Position numbers and translations under genes: made by a program. From a virus, in IMG/VR virus record IMGVR_UViG_3300009163_000124, positions 1 through 30,314 of that record: a DNA stretch of 30,314 bases; one strand, 5' to 3'. Under the pieces are notes generated by a model, which was given only the letters and a program-made list of their open reading frames with translations, did no database searches and had not been told where the DNA came from. This document shows positions 8,697-21,100 of the stretch, one piece after another (positions within the stretch are counted from its first letter, which is position 1; each line of letters starts with the position of its first letter).

Positions 8697-11600
8697 ATGG
8701 CACGCACTACTCGACAAACAGCAATCTTCGGCGTTGAAGACTGGAAACGCATTTATCAGACCTATCGCGAGGCTGATTTTCAAAGCTACGACTTTGAAAC
8801 TTTACGCAAGAGTTTTATTGACTATTTGCGACAATATTATCCAGAAACTTTTAACGACTATATTGAAAGTTCAGAATTTATTGCCTTACTAGATGTTGTT
8901 GCATTTATGGGACAGGCAATGGCCTTCCGCAACGATCTAAACACACGCGAAAATTACCTAGACACTGCTGAACGTCGTGATTCAGTGGTGCGTCTTGCTA
9001 ACCTGGTGAGCTATACTCCTAAGCGTAATACTGCTGCCCAAGGCTTCCTCAAAGTATTTTCTATACAAACCACAGAAAATGTAAAAGATTTCAACGGTAT
9101 TGATCTATCAAACATCACTGTAAATTGGAATGATCCTACCAATCCAAATTGGCAAGAACAATTTACCACCATTCTAAATGCCGCATTTGTCAACAGTCAG
9201 CGTGTGGGACGTCCAGGAAATCGTCAAACATTGTCAGGAATTGAAACATCCGAGTACGGTATTAATTTAGTACCGGGATACTTGCCTGTGGTGCCTTATA
9301 CTGCAACTGTGGATGGTGTGACCATGCCATTTGAAGCAACAAGCTCAACCAGCGTTGGTGAAGATTATATTTACGAACCCAGCCCAGTTGCAAATGGTAT
9401 TTTTAATTTGTTATTTCGTAACGATCGCCAGGGGTTTGCTAGCGAAAATACTGGTTACTTTTTCTTCTTCAAACAAGGCACATTGCAGAACGTAGACTTT
9501 AACTTGGCAGAAAAAGTTTCTAATCGCACAGTCAACGTCAACGTCGAAGGTATTAACAATCTGGATCGTTGGTTATTTCAATTAGATACTGTGGGCAATG
9601 TACAATACGAATGGAACTACGTCAATAATGTATATGCAGCCGCTGCGGAACAGTTGGCTCCAGATCAACGTAAATTGTTTTCTGTAACAAGTCGTACCAA
9701 TGATCAGATTACACTGACATTTGGTGATGGTGTTTTTAGTGAGATTCCTGTAGGATTGTTCCGTTGTTATGTTCGTGCCAGTAACGGTCTACAATACATT
9801 ATCAATCCTGTAGAAATGCAAAGCGTAGTTTTGCCTGTCAGTTATATCAGTAGAACAGGCCAACTAGAAACGCTGGTGTTCACATGTGGTATTACTAATC
9901 CAGTAAGCAATGCACAACCTCGAGAAACACTGGCTGAAATCAAACAACGTGCCCCTGCCAGATACTACACACAGAACCGTATGGTCAACGGAGAAGACTA
10001 CAATAACTTTCCGTTCACTCAGTACAACTCTATTATTAAGTCAAAAGCTTTGAATCGCAGTTCTATTGGAACCAGTAGATATCTTGATCTAGTAGACAAT
10101 ACAGGCAAGTACAGTTCAACCAACACCTTTAGCAGTGACGGAGCATTATGGGAAGAAAATCAACTTCCGTCATTCTTGTTCTCTTGGTTGAATAGGAATG
10201 ATATTGCCGACGTTATAGGCAATCAAGTACAACCAAGATTGGCACGTAATGAATTTATTCAATTCTGTAATGCAAACTTAATACGTCCTAGTTTGCTGCC
10301 GTTAAATGTAGAGTGGCACCAAAGTACCACGTTGCTCGGAGAAACCACTGGATATTTCAACTATATAAACGGTGGCCCAGTCCCAATTGGTGCATACAGT
10401 AGCAATAATACTCAATATATTCAAGTTAGTTCATTGGTAAAATTTGCTGCACCTCTTGGATACTTCTTTGATGCAGAAAACAAATTAAAAGTTGGTACTC
10501 CTATTGGTGCCGACGAGCGTTATACACTGTGGGCCAGTCCACTTAGAGTTATCAACGATGGTGCAAACCAAGGACTGGGCAATTTTACCAATGGCATTGG
10601 TCCAGTTACACTTAATACTTTTGTTCCTACAGGAGCAGTCGCAGTTCAAGTTATTCCTGTAATTATTACTAACCTACCCACTAGCTTTACAACACAAATT
10701 GCAGAACAGATTGTGTTGTACAGAAATTTTGGATTAGGATATGATAATTTAAATCAAGAATGGTATTTGATTACCAGTACTAATCTTGCAGAAAATGCAG
10801 AATTTAGCCTTGACAATGCACAGAGCACAGCCGGTACCAATAGTGATGCTTCGTGGCTGGTGCAGTTTACAACTGATGGGTCTACTTACACTGTGACTAC
10901 TCGTGCATTGGTTTATAGTTTTGGTTCTGTACTACAAACACGTTTCTTCTTTGAATCAAATCAGCGCATTTATGATTCAAGAACTGATACTGTAATCAGC
11001 GACTTTGTCAACGTTCTAAAAACCAACAGCCAACCTGACACAAACTATCCATTATACGGAGATATTAAACTGAGTATCATTGGTCAACCAGTTGAAAGCG
11101 ACGGGTATGTCGATGACTATCAAGTGATTGTGAGTTATGCAGACGTCAACAATGATGGTATTGCTGACGATCCCGATTTCTTTAATGAAATTGTCAATCC
11201 AGCTTATTCACCAAACACTAAATTTGTGTTTTTTGAAATGACCGTGGACTTCGATAATCTTCAACGATATCTATTGGTTGAACCTGGTAGAGTAGACTTT
11301 AGATATGCTACTCTCAACAACATTGAAATTTATAAATTCCAATATGTTGATGGTCAAATATTCTATGCTTACCAAGACAAAGAATTCTATCAATTGAGTG
11401 TTAGCACATCTGGGGTTAGCAGTCTTACAAATGTCACTAGCAGTTGGATAGCCCGAACAGGTCGTCAGAGCTTGGCATTCCAATATCGTCATAATTCACC
11501 ATTGACCAGTAGAATCGACCCTGGCACTACAAACATTATTGATTTGTATGTGGTCACACAAGCATATTATACTGCTTATCAAAATTGGATTCGCGATACA

Positions 11601-12104
11601 ACAGGAACAGTAATCAAACCCACTATGCCTACTCTAGATGAGCTTAACACAGCATACCAAGGATTGAACAATTATAAAATGATTAGTGACAATGTGGTAC
11701 TTAATTCAGTGACATTTAAACCATTATTTGGAGCCAAGGCTGCAGAAAATTTACGTGCCACAGTCAAAGTTATTCGTGCAGCAAATTCTACTGCTAGCGA
11801 AAGCGAAATTAAGAACCTAGTGGTAAGTTATATGAATGATTATTTTACTATAGACAAGTGGAACTTTGGCGATACGTTTTACTTTTCGGAACTAGCGGCC
11901 TACTTACATTCTAACATGGGTGGGATTGTTAGTTCGGTGGTACTTGTGCCACTAAACTCTCAAAAGAGTTTTGGTGACCTGTACGAAATTCGTTCAGCAC
12001 CAAATGAGATTTTTGTCAATGCAGCAACCGTGAATTCCGTAGAGGTAATTACAGCATTGACTAGTACAAATATTAAAACAGCACCCGGAAGTGGAGTAAT
12101 TTAA
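8697..12104 (+). CDS. 6: Baseplate wedge protein gp6-like, enlarged (1135 aa)
   Basis: The N-terminus is typical of gp6 of T4-like phages: residues 41-110 contain DYLRQYYPETFNDY, FIALLDVVAFMGQAMAFRND and SVVRLANLVSYTPKR. The last is the helical core that packs against gp25 and gp7. Residues near 335-460 keep a baseplate-J-like pattern (TLTFGDGVFSEIPVG; ETLAEIKQRAPARYYTQNRM; NGEDYNNF). The C-terminal region (YFSELAAYLHSNMGGIVSSV) also fits the gp6/GpJ family. T4 gp6 is 660 residues, so about 470 extra residues, mainly beta-rich, have been added in the middle and C-terminal half. It is preceded by gp25 and overlaps the giant gene by one base (TAATG), consistent with gp6-gp7 wedge assembly. The product call is secure; the extra domains are unassigned. 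Confidence 0.85.
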   Translation: MARTTRQTAIFGVEDWKRIYQTYREADFQSYDFETLRKSFIDYLRQYYPETFNDYIESSEFIALLDVVAFMGQAMAFRNDLNTRENYLDTAERRDSVVRLANLVSYTPKRNTAAQGFLKVFSIQTTENVKDFNGIDLSNITVNWNDPTNPNWQEQFTTILNAAFVNSQRVGRPGNRQTLSGIETSEYGINLVPGYLPVVPYTATVDGVTMPFEATSSTSVGEDYIYEPSPVANGIFNLLFRNDRQGFASENTGYFFFFKQGTLQNVDFNLAEKVSNRTVNVNVEGINNLDRWLFQLDTVGNVQYEWNYVNNVYAAAAEQLAPDQRKLFSVTSRTNDQITLTFGDGVFSEIPVGLFRCYVRASNGLQYIINPVEMQSVVLPVSYISRTGQLETLVFTCGITNPVSNAQPRETLAEIKQRAPARYYTQNRMVNGEDYNNFPFTQYNSIIKSKALNRSSIGTSRYLDLVDNTGKYSSTNTFSSDGALWEENQLPSFLFSWLNRNDIADVIGNQVQPRLARNEFIQFCNANLIRPSLLPLNVEWHQSTTLLGETTGYFNYINGGPVPIGAYSSNNTQYIQVSSLVKFAAPLGYFFDAENKLKVGTPIGADERYTLWASPLRVINDGANQGLGNFTNGIGPVTLNTFVPTGAVAVQVIPVIITNLPTSFTTQIAEQIVLYRNFGLGYDNLNQEWYLITSTNLAENAEFSLDNAQSTAGTNSDASWLVQFTTDGSTYTVTTRALVYSFGSVLQTRFFFESNQRIYDSRTDTVISDFVNVLKTNSQPDTNYPLYGDIKLSIIGQPVESDGYVDDYQVIVSYADVNNDGIADDPDFFNEIVNPAYSPNTKFVFFEMTVDFDNLQRYLLVEPGRVDFRYATLNNIEIYKFQYVDGQIFYAYQDKEFYQLSVSTSGVSSLTNVTSSWIARTGRQSLAFQYRHNSPLTSRIDPGTTNIIDLYVVTQAYYTAYQNWIRDTTGTVIKPTMPTLDELNTAYQGLNNYKMISDNVVLNSVTFKPLFGAKAAENLRATVKVIRAANSTASESEIKNLVVSYMNDYFTIDKWNFGDTFYFSELAAYLHSNMGGIVSSVVLVPLNSQKSFGDLYEIRSAPNEIFVNAATVNSVEVITALTSTNIKTAPGSGVI

Positions 12105-15100
12105 TGGCAAACACAAGAACAGTTGATTTTTTACCGCCAATTTTTCAAACCAAAACAAACCAACAATTTTTATCAGCAACTCTTGATCAATTAGTACAAG
12201 AGCCAACTTTTAAACAGGCACAAGGGTTTGTTGGACGAAAAGTTGGCCCCGGAGTTAATCCCAATGACAAATATGTTGTTGAATTAGATGCAACTCGTGC
12301 AAACTATCAACTTGAGCCTGGTGTTATTAGTTTGGTTCCAGATACTGATAGAATTTCGGATGCTATTACATATCCAGGAATAACGGATGCTCTTGCAATC
12401 CAAGGCGCCAATGTTAGCAAAGCTGATCGTTTGTATACTAGTGATTATTATACTTGGGATCCCTTCATTAATTTTGATAAGTTTGTTAACTATAGTCAAT
12501 ACTATTGGTTACCAGGCGGCCCCATACCAGTCGACGTTAGTGCAACTGTGGTGCCATTGACTGATTCTTTTGATGTTACTATCGATGGTGACGATTATTT
12601 GTTTAATGGTGTTCCTGGAAAAGATCCAGTTATTAATTTAGTACGTGGCGGCAACTATACATTTAATATCTCCAGTGTTAACAACAGCTTCTGGATACAG
12701 TCTACTCCCGGAGTAAACGGAACATTGCCTTGGGCTCCAAACATTAGCAGTCGAGATGTATTTGGTGTAATTAATAACGGTGAAAATGTTGGAACAGTAA
12801 CATTTAATGTGCCTTTGAAAACAGCACAAGAATTTTACTACACCCTGGATGAAATACAACCAGTTGATCTGATTAGCAGTATTAACTTTGACCAAATCAA
12901 TAATATATACTTGTCAACGTTCCTTGAAAATTACGGTGGCATTGACGGCATTTCATCGTTGGATAACCGAACTGTAATTTTTACCACCCCCGACGATCTT
13001 GACATGGGTGGCTGGTACAAAACAACTCAATTTGACCCATTAGTTAGAACTACTCCTAACCAAGTTTCTGAAACTCAAAGTTATGATGTAGATAATCAAA
13101 ACTATGACATCTATCCTTACGAAACATTGAGTGTTACTATTGTCAGCGGAAGCCCAGACCCACAAGATGGTCTACCTGGGTCGTTTGACAGTTTACCTTA
13201 CGATTTAGTTACTCCAATTGCTACACAAGCAGAACGTTACAGTGTATGGTTAATTCAATATCAGTATGATAATGATGGGTTGCCTATTCTTACGTTAACT
13301 CAGCAACGTAGTGTGAACAATCTTGAAAAGTTTAATATTTTATTTGGCAATCAATGGTCGGGCACACAATGGTACAAGGATGCTGAAGGTAGCTTCCAAA
13401 AGATTCCGTTACTCACAGCAATTCAAGATGTGTTGTGGTACCAAGATGGAACTAATCCAGAAATTTTTGGTAGAATTAGTCTCATTGAGCAAGTACAAGT
13501 TTCTGTACTAGAAATTGATAAAGATATTGTTGGAAAGAAAAATTATGTAAGCCCCAACGGCGTAACATTTACCAACAATATGATTGTACAATTCCGCGGT
13601 AATGTGGTCCCTACCAGTTACGAGAACAACACTTACTATGTTGCAGGAGTGGGCACAGCCATTAAATTGTTACCCACTGTTAATTATATTACTCCACAGA
13701 CATATACTCAAAGTGCAACACTGCCCTACGACTCAACAGGGTATGATGTTGGCAATTTTGATGCCAACTTGAATCAACCAGAAGTACCAGATTATATAAC
13801 AATTGCGTTAGATAGTCCAGATTTAAATGCATGGACTTGTTCCAATCGTTGGTTCCATATTGATGTAATCAATGCCAGTGCTGCATACAATAATACTGTT
13901 CCTGTACTTGACAATCGCTTCCGAGCAAAACGCCCGGTTCTAGAGTATCGCGGTGGTACACGATTGTTTAAGATGGGCACCGAAGCCAAACAGCCTGTTA
14001 ATATTATTGATTTTAAATCTTCAGACGCTCTTAGCAACATCAATGGATCTCTAGGATATGCAGTAGACGGATACCCATTTATTTCTGGTACTCGTGTGAT
14101 TTTTGCAGCAGATGTTGATCCTCAGGTACGTAATAAAATCTATCAAGTTGAGTTTATATCACCTAGTTCTGATGGAAGTTCAATCTTAGAACCTTGTATC
14201 AATCTTGTGCCTGCAGCTGATGCAGACGTATTGATTGATCAGTGTGTGGTTTGTCTAAGTGGGAACACATTACAAGGCAAGAACTTTTACTATGATGGTG
14301 TTGAATGGATAGAAGCACAACAAAAAACCAGCGTCAATCAACCACCGTTGTTTGACGTATTTGATTCCAAAGGAATTAGTTTTGGTAATAAAGTTGCATA
14401 TCCAAGCAGCACATTTGTTGGTAATAAATTGTTTAGCTATGCTGTAGGAACAGGTGTCGAAGATACTGTACTTGGACTCCCACTTGCTTATCTGTCATTG
14501 AATAACGTTGGTGATATTGTATTTGACAATAATTTATACACAGAAACTTTTATTCACGTTGACAATAACGTCAGTACAGAACTAGCAGTAAGCACTGGAT
14601 TTGTACGTCAATATGTTGATCGTACTGCATTTGTTCGAGAAATTGGATGGCAACCAGCAGTTACTCAGAGTCAAGACTACCAACAGTTCCAATTTGAATT
14701 CCAATTTGATACTCCTCTGGTATTGGATATTCCTGTAACACAATCAACCACAATACCAACTGTAAAAGTGTTTGTTGGTACAGTATTCCAAGCTCCGTCC
14801 ACTTACACTGTGACTATTGATGGTAATTGTACCTATATTGGTTTGTCCAACACAGTTGGTGTTCCTGGAGATGTTATCGAAGTGTTGGTTCTAAGTGACC
14901 AAGCAAGTACTACAGGGTTTTATCAAGTTCCTATTAACTTAGAGAATAATCCATTCAACGCTAACTCTGAGAGTTTTACACTAGGAACCATTCGTACTCA
15001 TTACGAAACAATTGCTGAAAACTTATTAACCTTTAACGGTAAAATTAACGGTGCAAACAACACAAGAGATCTTGGAAATATTATACCGTATGGTTTGAAT

Positions 15101-18100
15101 ATTTTACAACAAAGTTCTCCAATGACCTTGGCGGGTTATTTCTTGAGAAAACAAGAATATCCAATTTTTCAAAGCTTGACCTACAACAGTCGTGAATACG
15201 AAAAATTCAAGGCACAATTTTTAAATACCGCAATTTCCAATGACTACGAAGGATTGTCTATTGCTGAAATTGTAACATCAGTAATTGGTGAGATTACACT
15301 GGGACGAATTGAAACTAATCCATTTTACTGGAGTGACATGTTGCCGGCCAGTACTGTGTATACACAGACAGCAACCACAATTGGTCCTATAGGTATTAAT
15401 GTATTTGATACAATTCAAGTTTATAATTTTACTTCAGCAAACTATCTTGGATTGTTGGTGTACTTAAATGATGTGCTATTGACCCGCGGGTATGATTACA
15501 CTGTGGCAATTGATGCTCCTCGATTGACAGTCACTGTGCCGTTGCAAGTTGGTGATGTTGTTACAATTCAAGAGTTTACTAGTACCGCTGGCAACTTTGT
15601 GCCAAATACTCCAACCAAAATGGGATTGTATCCTGCTTATAAACCAGAAATCTATCTTGATACAACTTATGTAGATCCTATTTTTATGATCCGCGGACAC
15701 GACGGGTCTCTTACAGTTGCATTTAGTGATTTCCGAGATCAGTTGTTGTTGGAATTTGAAACTAGAATTTACAACAACTTGAAACTGGACGGTAATCCAG
15801 TTCCGTTAGTCGAAGCAGACGTTGTGCCAGGCCAATTTAGAACAACTGATTATAGTTTGGCTGAGACTAATCAGATGTTGAGCCAAGATTTTCTAAGCTG
15901 GGTAGGATGGAATAAACTTGATTATAAAGCACAAGATTACATTGTTAGCAATGCGTTTACCTACAACTACTCAACTGCTAGTAACAAACTAGACAATACT
16001 CAACCGTTGCCGGTTGGTGCATGGAGAGGTATCTACAATTACTTCTATGATACACAATATCCAGATTCTCGTCCGTGGGAAATGCTAGGATTTTCTAAAA
16101 TGCCCGCTTGGTGGGAAGATGAATATGGGCCAGCACCGTACACTTCTGGCAACTTAGTGCTGTGGGACGATCTTGCCGCCGGGCTAGTTCGTGATCCAAT
16201 AGCACCTTATATATTAACTAAGTATCGACGCCCTGAACTTACACAAGTACTTCCTGTGGGCAGCGAAGGTGCATTGTTGAGTCCATTAGAATCGGTAGTA
16301 GGCAACTACGATTCCCTTGATTTCCGCAAGAGCTGGGTAGCAGGAGATGACGCCCCTGTTGAAAATGCATGGAAAACTTCTAGTGCATATCCATTTGCTG
16401 TGATGAGATTGTTGGCTTTAACTCGTCCTGCAGAATTTTTCAGCTTGTTTGTTGATCGCGATCTTTACAAATTTGATGTAGAACTTGATCAATATCTTTA
16501 CAATGGTCGTTATAGATTGGATGCAAACGGCGTTCAAGTTTATGGTGATGGAGTAAGCAAGGCTAGTTACATAAACTGGATTGTGGATTTTAACCGCCAG
16601 ACCGGTATTAACTCAACCAACGCATTAACTGCTGATTTGTCTAACTTAGATGTGCGTTTGTGTTATCGATTGGCAGCATTCACTGGAAAAAATCTGTTGG
16701 ATTTGTATACTGAAAAATCTAGCCCTAACAGTTTAAACTCTAGTTTATTGTTACCAGATGAAAGCTATAATTTATTGTTCTACAAAAACGTACCATTTGA
16801 CACATTGGTATACAGTAGTGTAATTGTTCAAAGAACCATCAACGGATATGCAGTATATGGGTATGGAACCACTTCCCCTTATTTTAATATTTTAATTAGC
16901 CGTTCCAATGGATTAACCGCTGCAATTTCCGCAGGCGGCACAACTGTGTCTGTGCCAATTGAGTATACAAACAATGTAGCACAAGTTCCATACGGTTATG
17001 TATTTTCAAATGAAGTTGTTGTTGCTGACTTCTTGTTAAGCTATGGCAAATTACTAGAAAAACAAGGCATGATATTCACAACTCAAGAGAATGGTTATAT
17101 TCTTGACTGGAATCAGATGGTTAGTGAATTCTTGTATTGGAGTAATCAAGGTTGGGGACCAGGCAACGTTATTAATCTTAACCCTAATGCAAATAATCTT
17201 AAAATTGATAGACCTTACTCTATCGTAGACAGCATACAGTTACAGACCGCTGACAACATGGTGTTGGATCAAAATCGCACACAATTAGATACAAAGAATT
17301 TAGTGATTGATCGAATTGATAATTCGTTCTCTATTACCAGTTTAACTGACCAAACAATTAGTTATTTGAACATAAAATTTGTTAGCTTTGAAAACATGGT
17401 TGTTCTTGACAATCGAAGTATCTTTGCTGATTTAATTTACAATCCAACAACCGGTGCTCGACAAAATCGTATCAAACTTGTTGGTACATTAACTGATAAT
17501 TGGAACGGACAATTGGATGCACCTGGCTTTATTCTTAATCAGGACAACATCAAAGAATGGCAACCAAATCGCAAGTATGCTCGCGGCGAAATAGTCAAAT
17601 ACAAAAATTATTATTACAGTGCAATTGATATTGTACAACCGGCCACAATGTTTAACTTCAGCGAGTGGACCAAGAGTGATTATACCAAAATCCAACAAGG
17701 ATTGTTGCCTAACTTGCCTAACAAGAGCAACCAATTGGCCAATAGTTATGATATCTACAAAGCTAATCTTGAAACAGATCAAGATTTGTTTAGTTTTGGA
17801 TTAATTGGATTCCGCCCACGTCAATACATGGCTGCATTGAATCTTGACGACATCAGTCAAGTTAATCTTTATAGACAATTTTTAGGTACAAAAGGTACGT
17901 TGGCTGCAACTGATATTTTTAAATTTGCTGATCTTGGACGTGGCCCTGCTGAATACAATATCTATGAAAATTGGGCTGTACAACGTTCAGTCTACGGAGC
18001 AAATGCTAACCGTAGCTATTACGAGTTGCAACTGAATGAAGCGTTGTTGCAATCTAATCCTAGCCTTATTCAAGTTACTATACCGGCGGGTGAATCTAGC

Positions 18101-21100
18101 CTTGATGTTGATCTAGCAGATCAAGAAGTTTATCTTCAAGACGTATGGAATGAAAGTTATAAGTTAACATCTCCTGACATTTTAACAACAATTTATAATG
18201 TACCAAAAGAAAATGCATTGCCAGATGCTGGCTATGTTGATGTTGATGATGCTGATATCACAGTGTTTGATATTGCAGACCCTTCGGCATTAAATGCAAA
18301 TCTTGATATAATTGGATACGGAACCACAGTATGGGTAGCCAAAGTCAACGACTACGATTGGAACATATATCGAACTACTAATATTCCAGGCAATCTAGTA
18401 TTGGTTAGCAATAATCTCGATGGCACAAGTCTTCTTATTTTTAACAAACAACACGGACTGTCTGCCGGTGATGTCATTGTTATTAAATATTTCTCAACCG
18501 ATATCAACGGTGTGTACACTGTAAAGAGTGTTCCGGCTCTTGACACTTTGATTATTAACTTTAGTTTTATTGTGCCTTCTCAACTATCCGCCACAGGAGT
18601 TGGAATAGTATTTAAACTTCAGACTCAACGTGTAAAACAAGCCAGTGACATTATCAATTTACCGTATTCGCGTAGTTTATTACCTGGAGCAAAAGTTTGG
18701 GTTGATAACAACGGATCAGACCATTGGCAAGTTCTTGAAAAACAAGACACACTAATACCAGGGCAAGGTTTTGTAGCACGTAATCCATTCTCAAACAGCG
18801 GATTTGGCTCTAGTATTGCCCAAAGCTACGATAACTTGTTTGCGTTAGTTGGTGCTCCTAATATTGTCGCAACAGGTGGAGTATATACCTATGTCAAAAC
18901 AGATACAAACCCATTTGATGAAAATAGTTTAATTACCATAAACGCAATTGATACATTATTGTATGGTCATAGCGTAGCTGTTGGATATCAAGACTGGATG
19001 GTAGCAGGAGCTCCTGCCAGCGGAAATTCACGAGGTTATGCAACTGTGATATACCGTCCACCTGGATTGCCATCATTTAATGTTACTACCTTGTTAACTG
19101 CCCCAGACATCAGTGATTTGCAGTACTTTGCTGAATTTGGGTATAGTGTTGACATGAGCCAAGACGAGCGTTGGCTTTATATTGGCGCACCTGGTGTAAA
19201 TGCAGTTTATGCCTATGGTAGAGTTGATGTTGAGCCACAAGCGGTAGAATACATTACTGATGGTTTCACTAATAGTTTTAATTACAGCAATTACATTGTG
19301 ATTGATCAACTACCAATTTTGGATCCAGTCAACAATCAACAACTAGTAGTAGTATTGAACAATCAACTGTTGACTCACATAGTTGATTATTATCTTACAG
19401 CGACAGATGTGATATTGTCTAACATACCATTATCTGGCCAGAAGCTAGAAATTTCTCGAAGAACTTTGTTGTCACTCGTTGGAGATGGTAGTAGTAGTCT
19501 CTATTCATTGAATGAATATTTCTATAGTCTAAGCAATAACATTTACTCTTTCAAGATTACAGTAAATGGTGTGCTACAACGTCCCAACTTTGATTATGAA
19601 TATGACGACGACTTTAGCTCTGGTGCTCAAGATAGAGATGTGATTTTCAACATTGCACCTCCGGTAGACGCCACGATTGAATTTTTCACAACCACATATT
19701 TTACCAAAGTCGCTAAAATCACCGCGCCTGCAAGCACTACTGAGTCAGCAAGATTTGGGCATAGTGTAACTTGTTCTACCGACGGTCGACAAGTTACCAT
19801 TGGAGCTCCTGGAAACGCAGTTAATACCGGCAAAGTATTTGTTTACGATAGAGCGGTGCAGACATTTATTGTTACTAATTCATCACAATTTAGCTATACT
19901 GTCGATGGCGGGACATTGTTTAATCCTACATCAGTGATACTCAACAACGTATTTTTAGTCAATACCGAAGGTAACCTGAATGGAACATTCAGTGTGTCGG
20001 GTGGAACAGTCACGCTAGATACTGATCTTATGGTTGGTGATGTATTGGAAATTGGAATAAATCAATTTAGTTTGATACAATCATTCGTAGCCGACGTTCC
20101 TGGTCTAGGATATCGATATGGTGCTGCATTAGATTCTTGCACAAACAATTGCAGTTTATATGTAGGATCTCCCGACACCACTATCATGCAAGATTCGATT
20201 ACTCTATTGCAAAGTGCTGGTATAGTAGAACGTTTGGTTAATCAAAGCCGTGTGTACGGTGGTACCACTTCTTTGTATGCATATCCTGTGCTAGTGGCCG
20301 GAGATACATTGAGAATTAATGATGTAATAATTGCTGTTCCAAATTCACCTAACAACACTGTGTTAGGGCTAGTCGAAGCAATCAACTCATCTATTATTCC
20401 TAACGTTACAGCATACTATTGGCCAGCAGGATCTGCTAATGCTGGAAGAATGACATTGACAGTTACTAATATTGATGCAAGCATACAATTCAAAAGATTA
20501 TCAGTACTACCTGGTCTAGTTGGTACAGCATTTGATGACTTGGGATTTGATACTTTTGTATACACACAAACAATCCAAAGTCCTATTCCTCTTTCTTTTG
20601 CTAAATTTGGTTCAGCAGTTAATATTGATTCTCACGCAGACAATCTCACAGTTGGTTCACCAGGCGCCACTGTTTACAAAGCCAACACCTTTGATGCTGG
20701 TTACACTTATTTTGATGGACACGCTACAAAATTTAACGGCCCAGTAATTCAGAGTGGTGCAGTTTATACATTTGATTACTTGCCTAGCTCAACTGATAGT
20801 ATAAACAACCCAGGTAAGTTTGCATTTGGGCAACAGGTATATGATAATCAAGTACGTGCTCTTGATCAGTATGGCACCTCAGTTAGTTATATAAACAATG
20901 TATTGCTTGTGGGCTCACCCGGTTCTGAACCAATGGTAAGAGCTGGTAGATTTGTGACAGGAACTCAGTACACAATTTATTATATAGGCTCTACAGATTT
21001 TACATTGATTGGTGCTAGTTTTAATATTGTAGGAACTACGTTCACTGCTACAGGCCCAGGCCAAGGAACCGGCAAGGCCAGCGTTACAGCATATGTTAAT

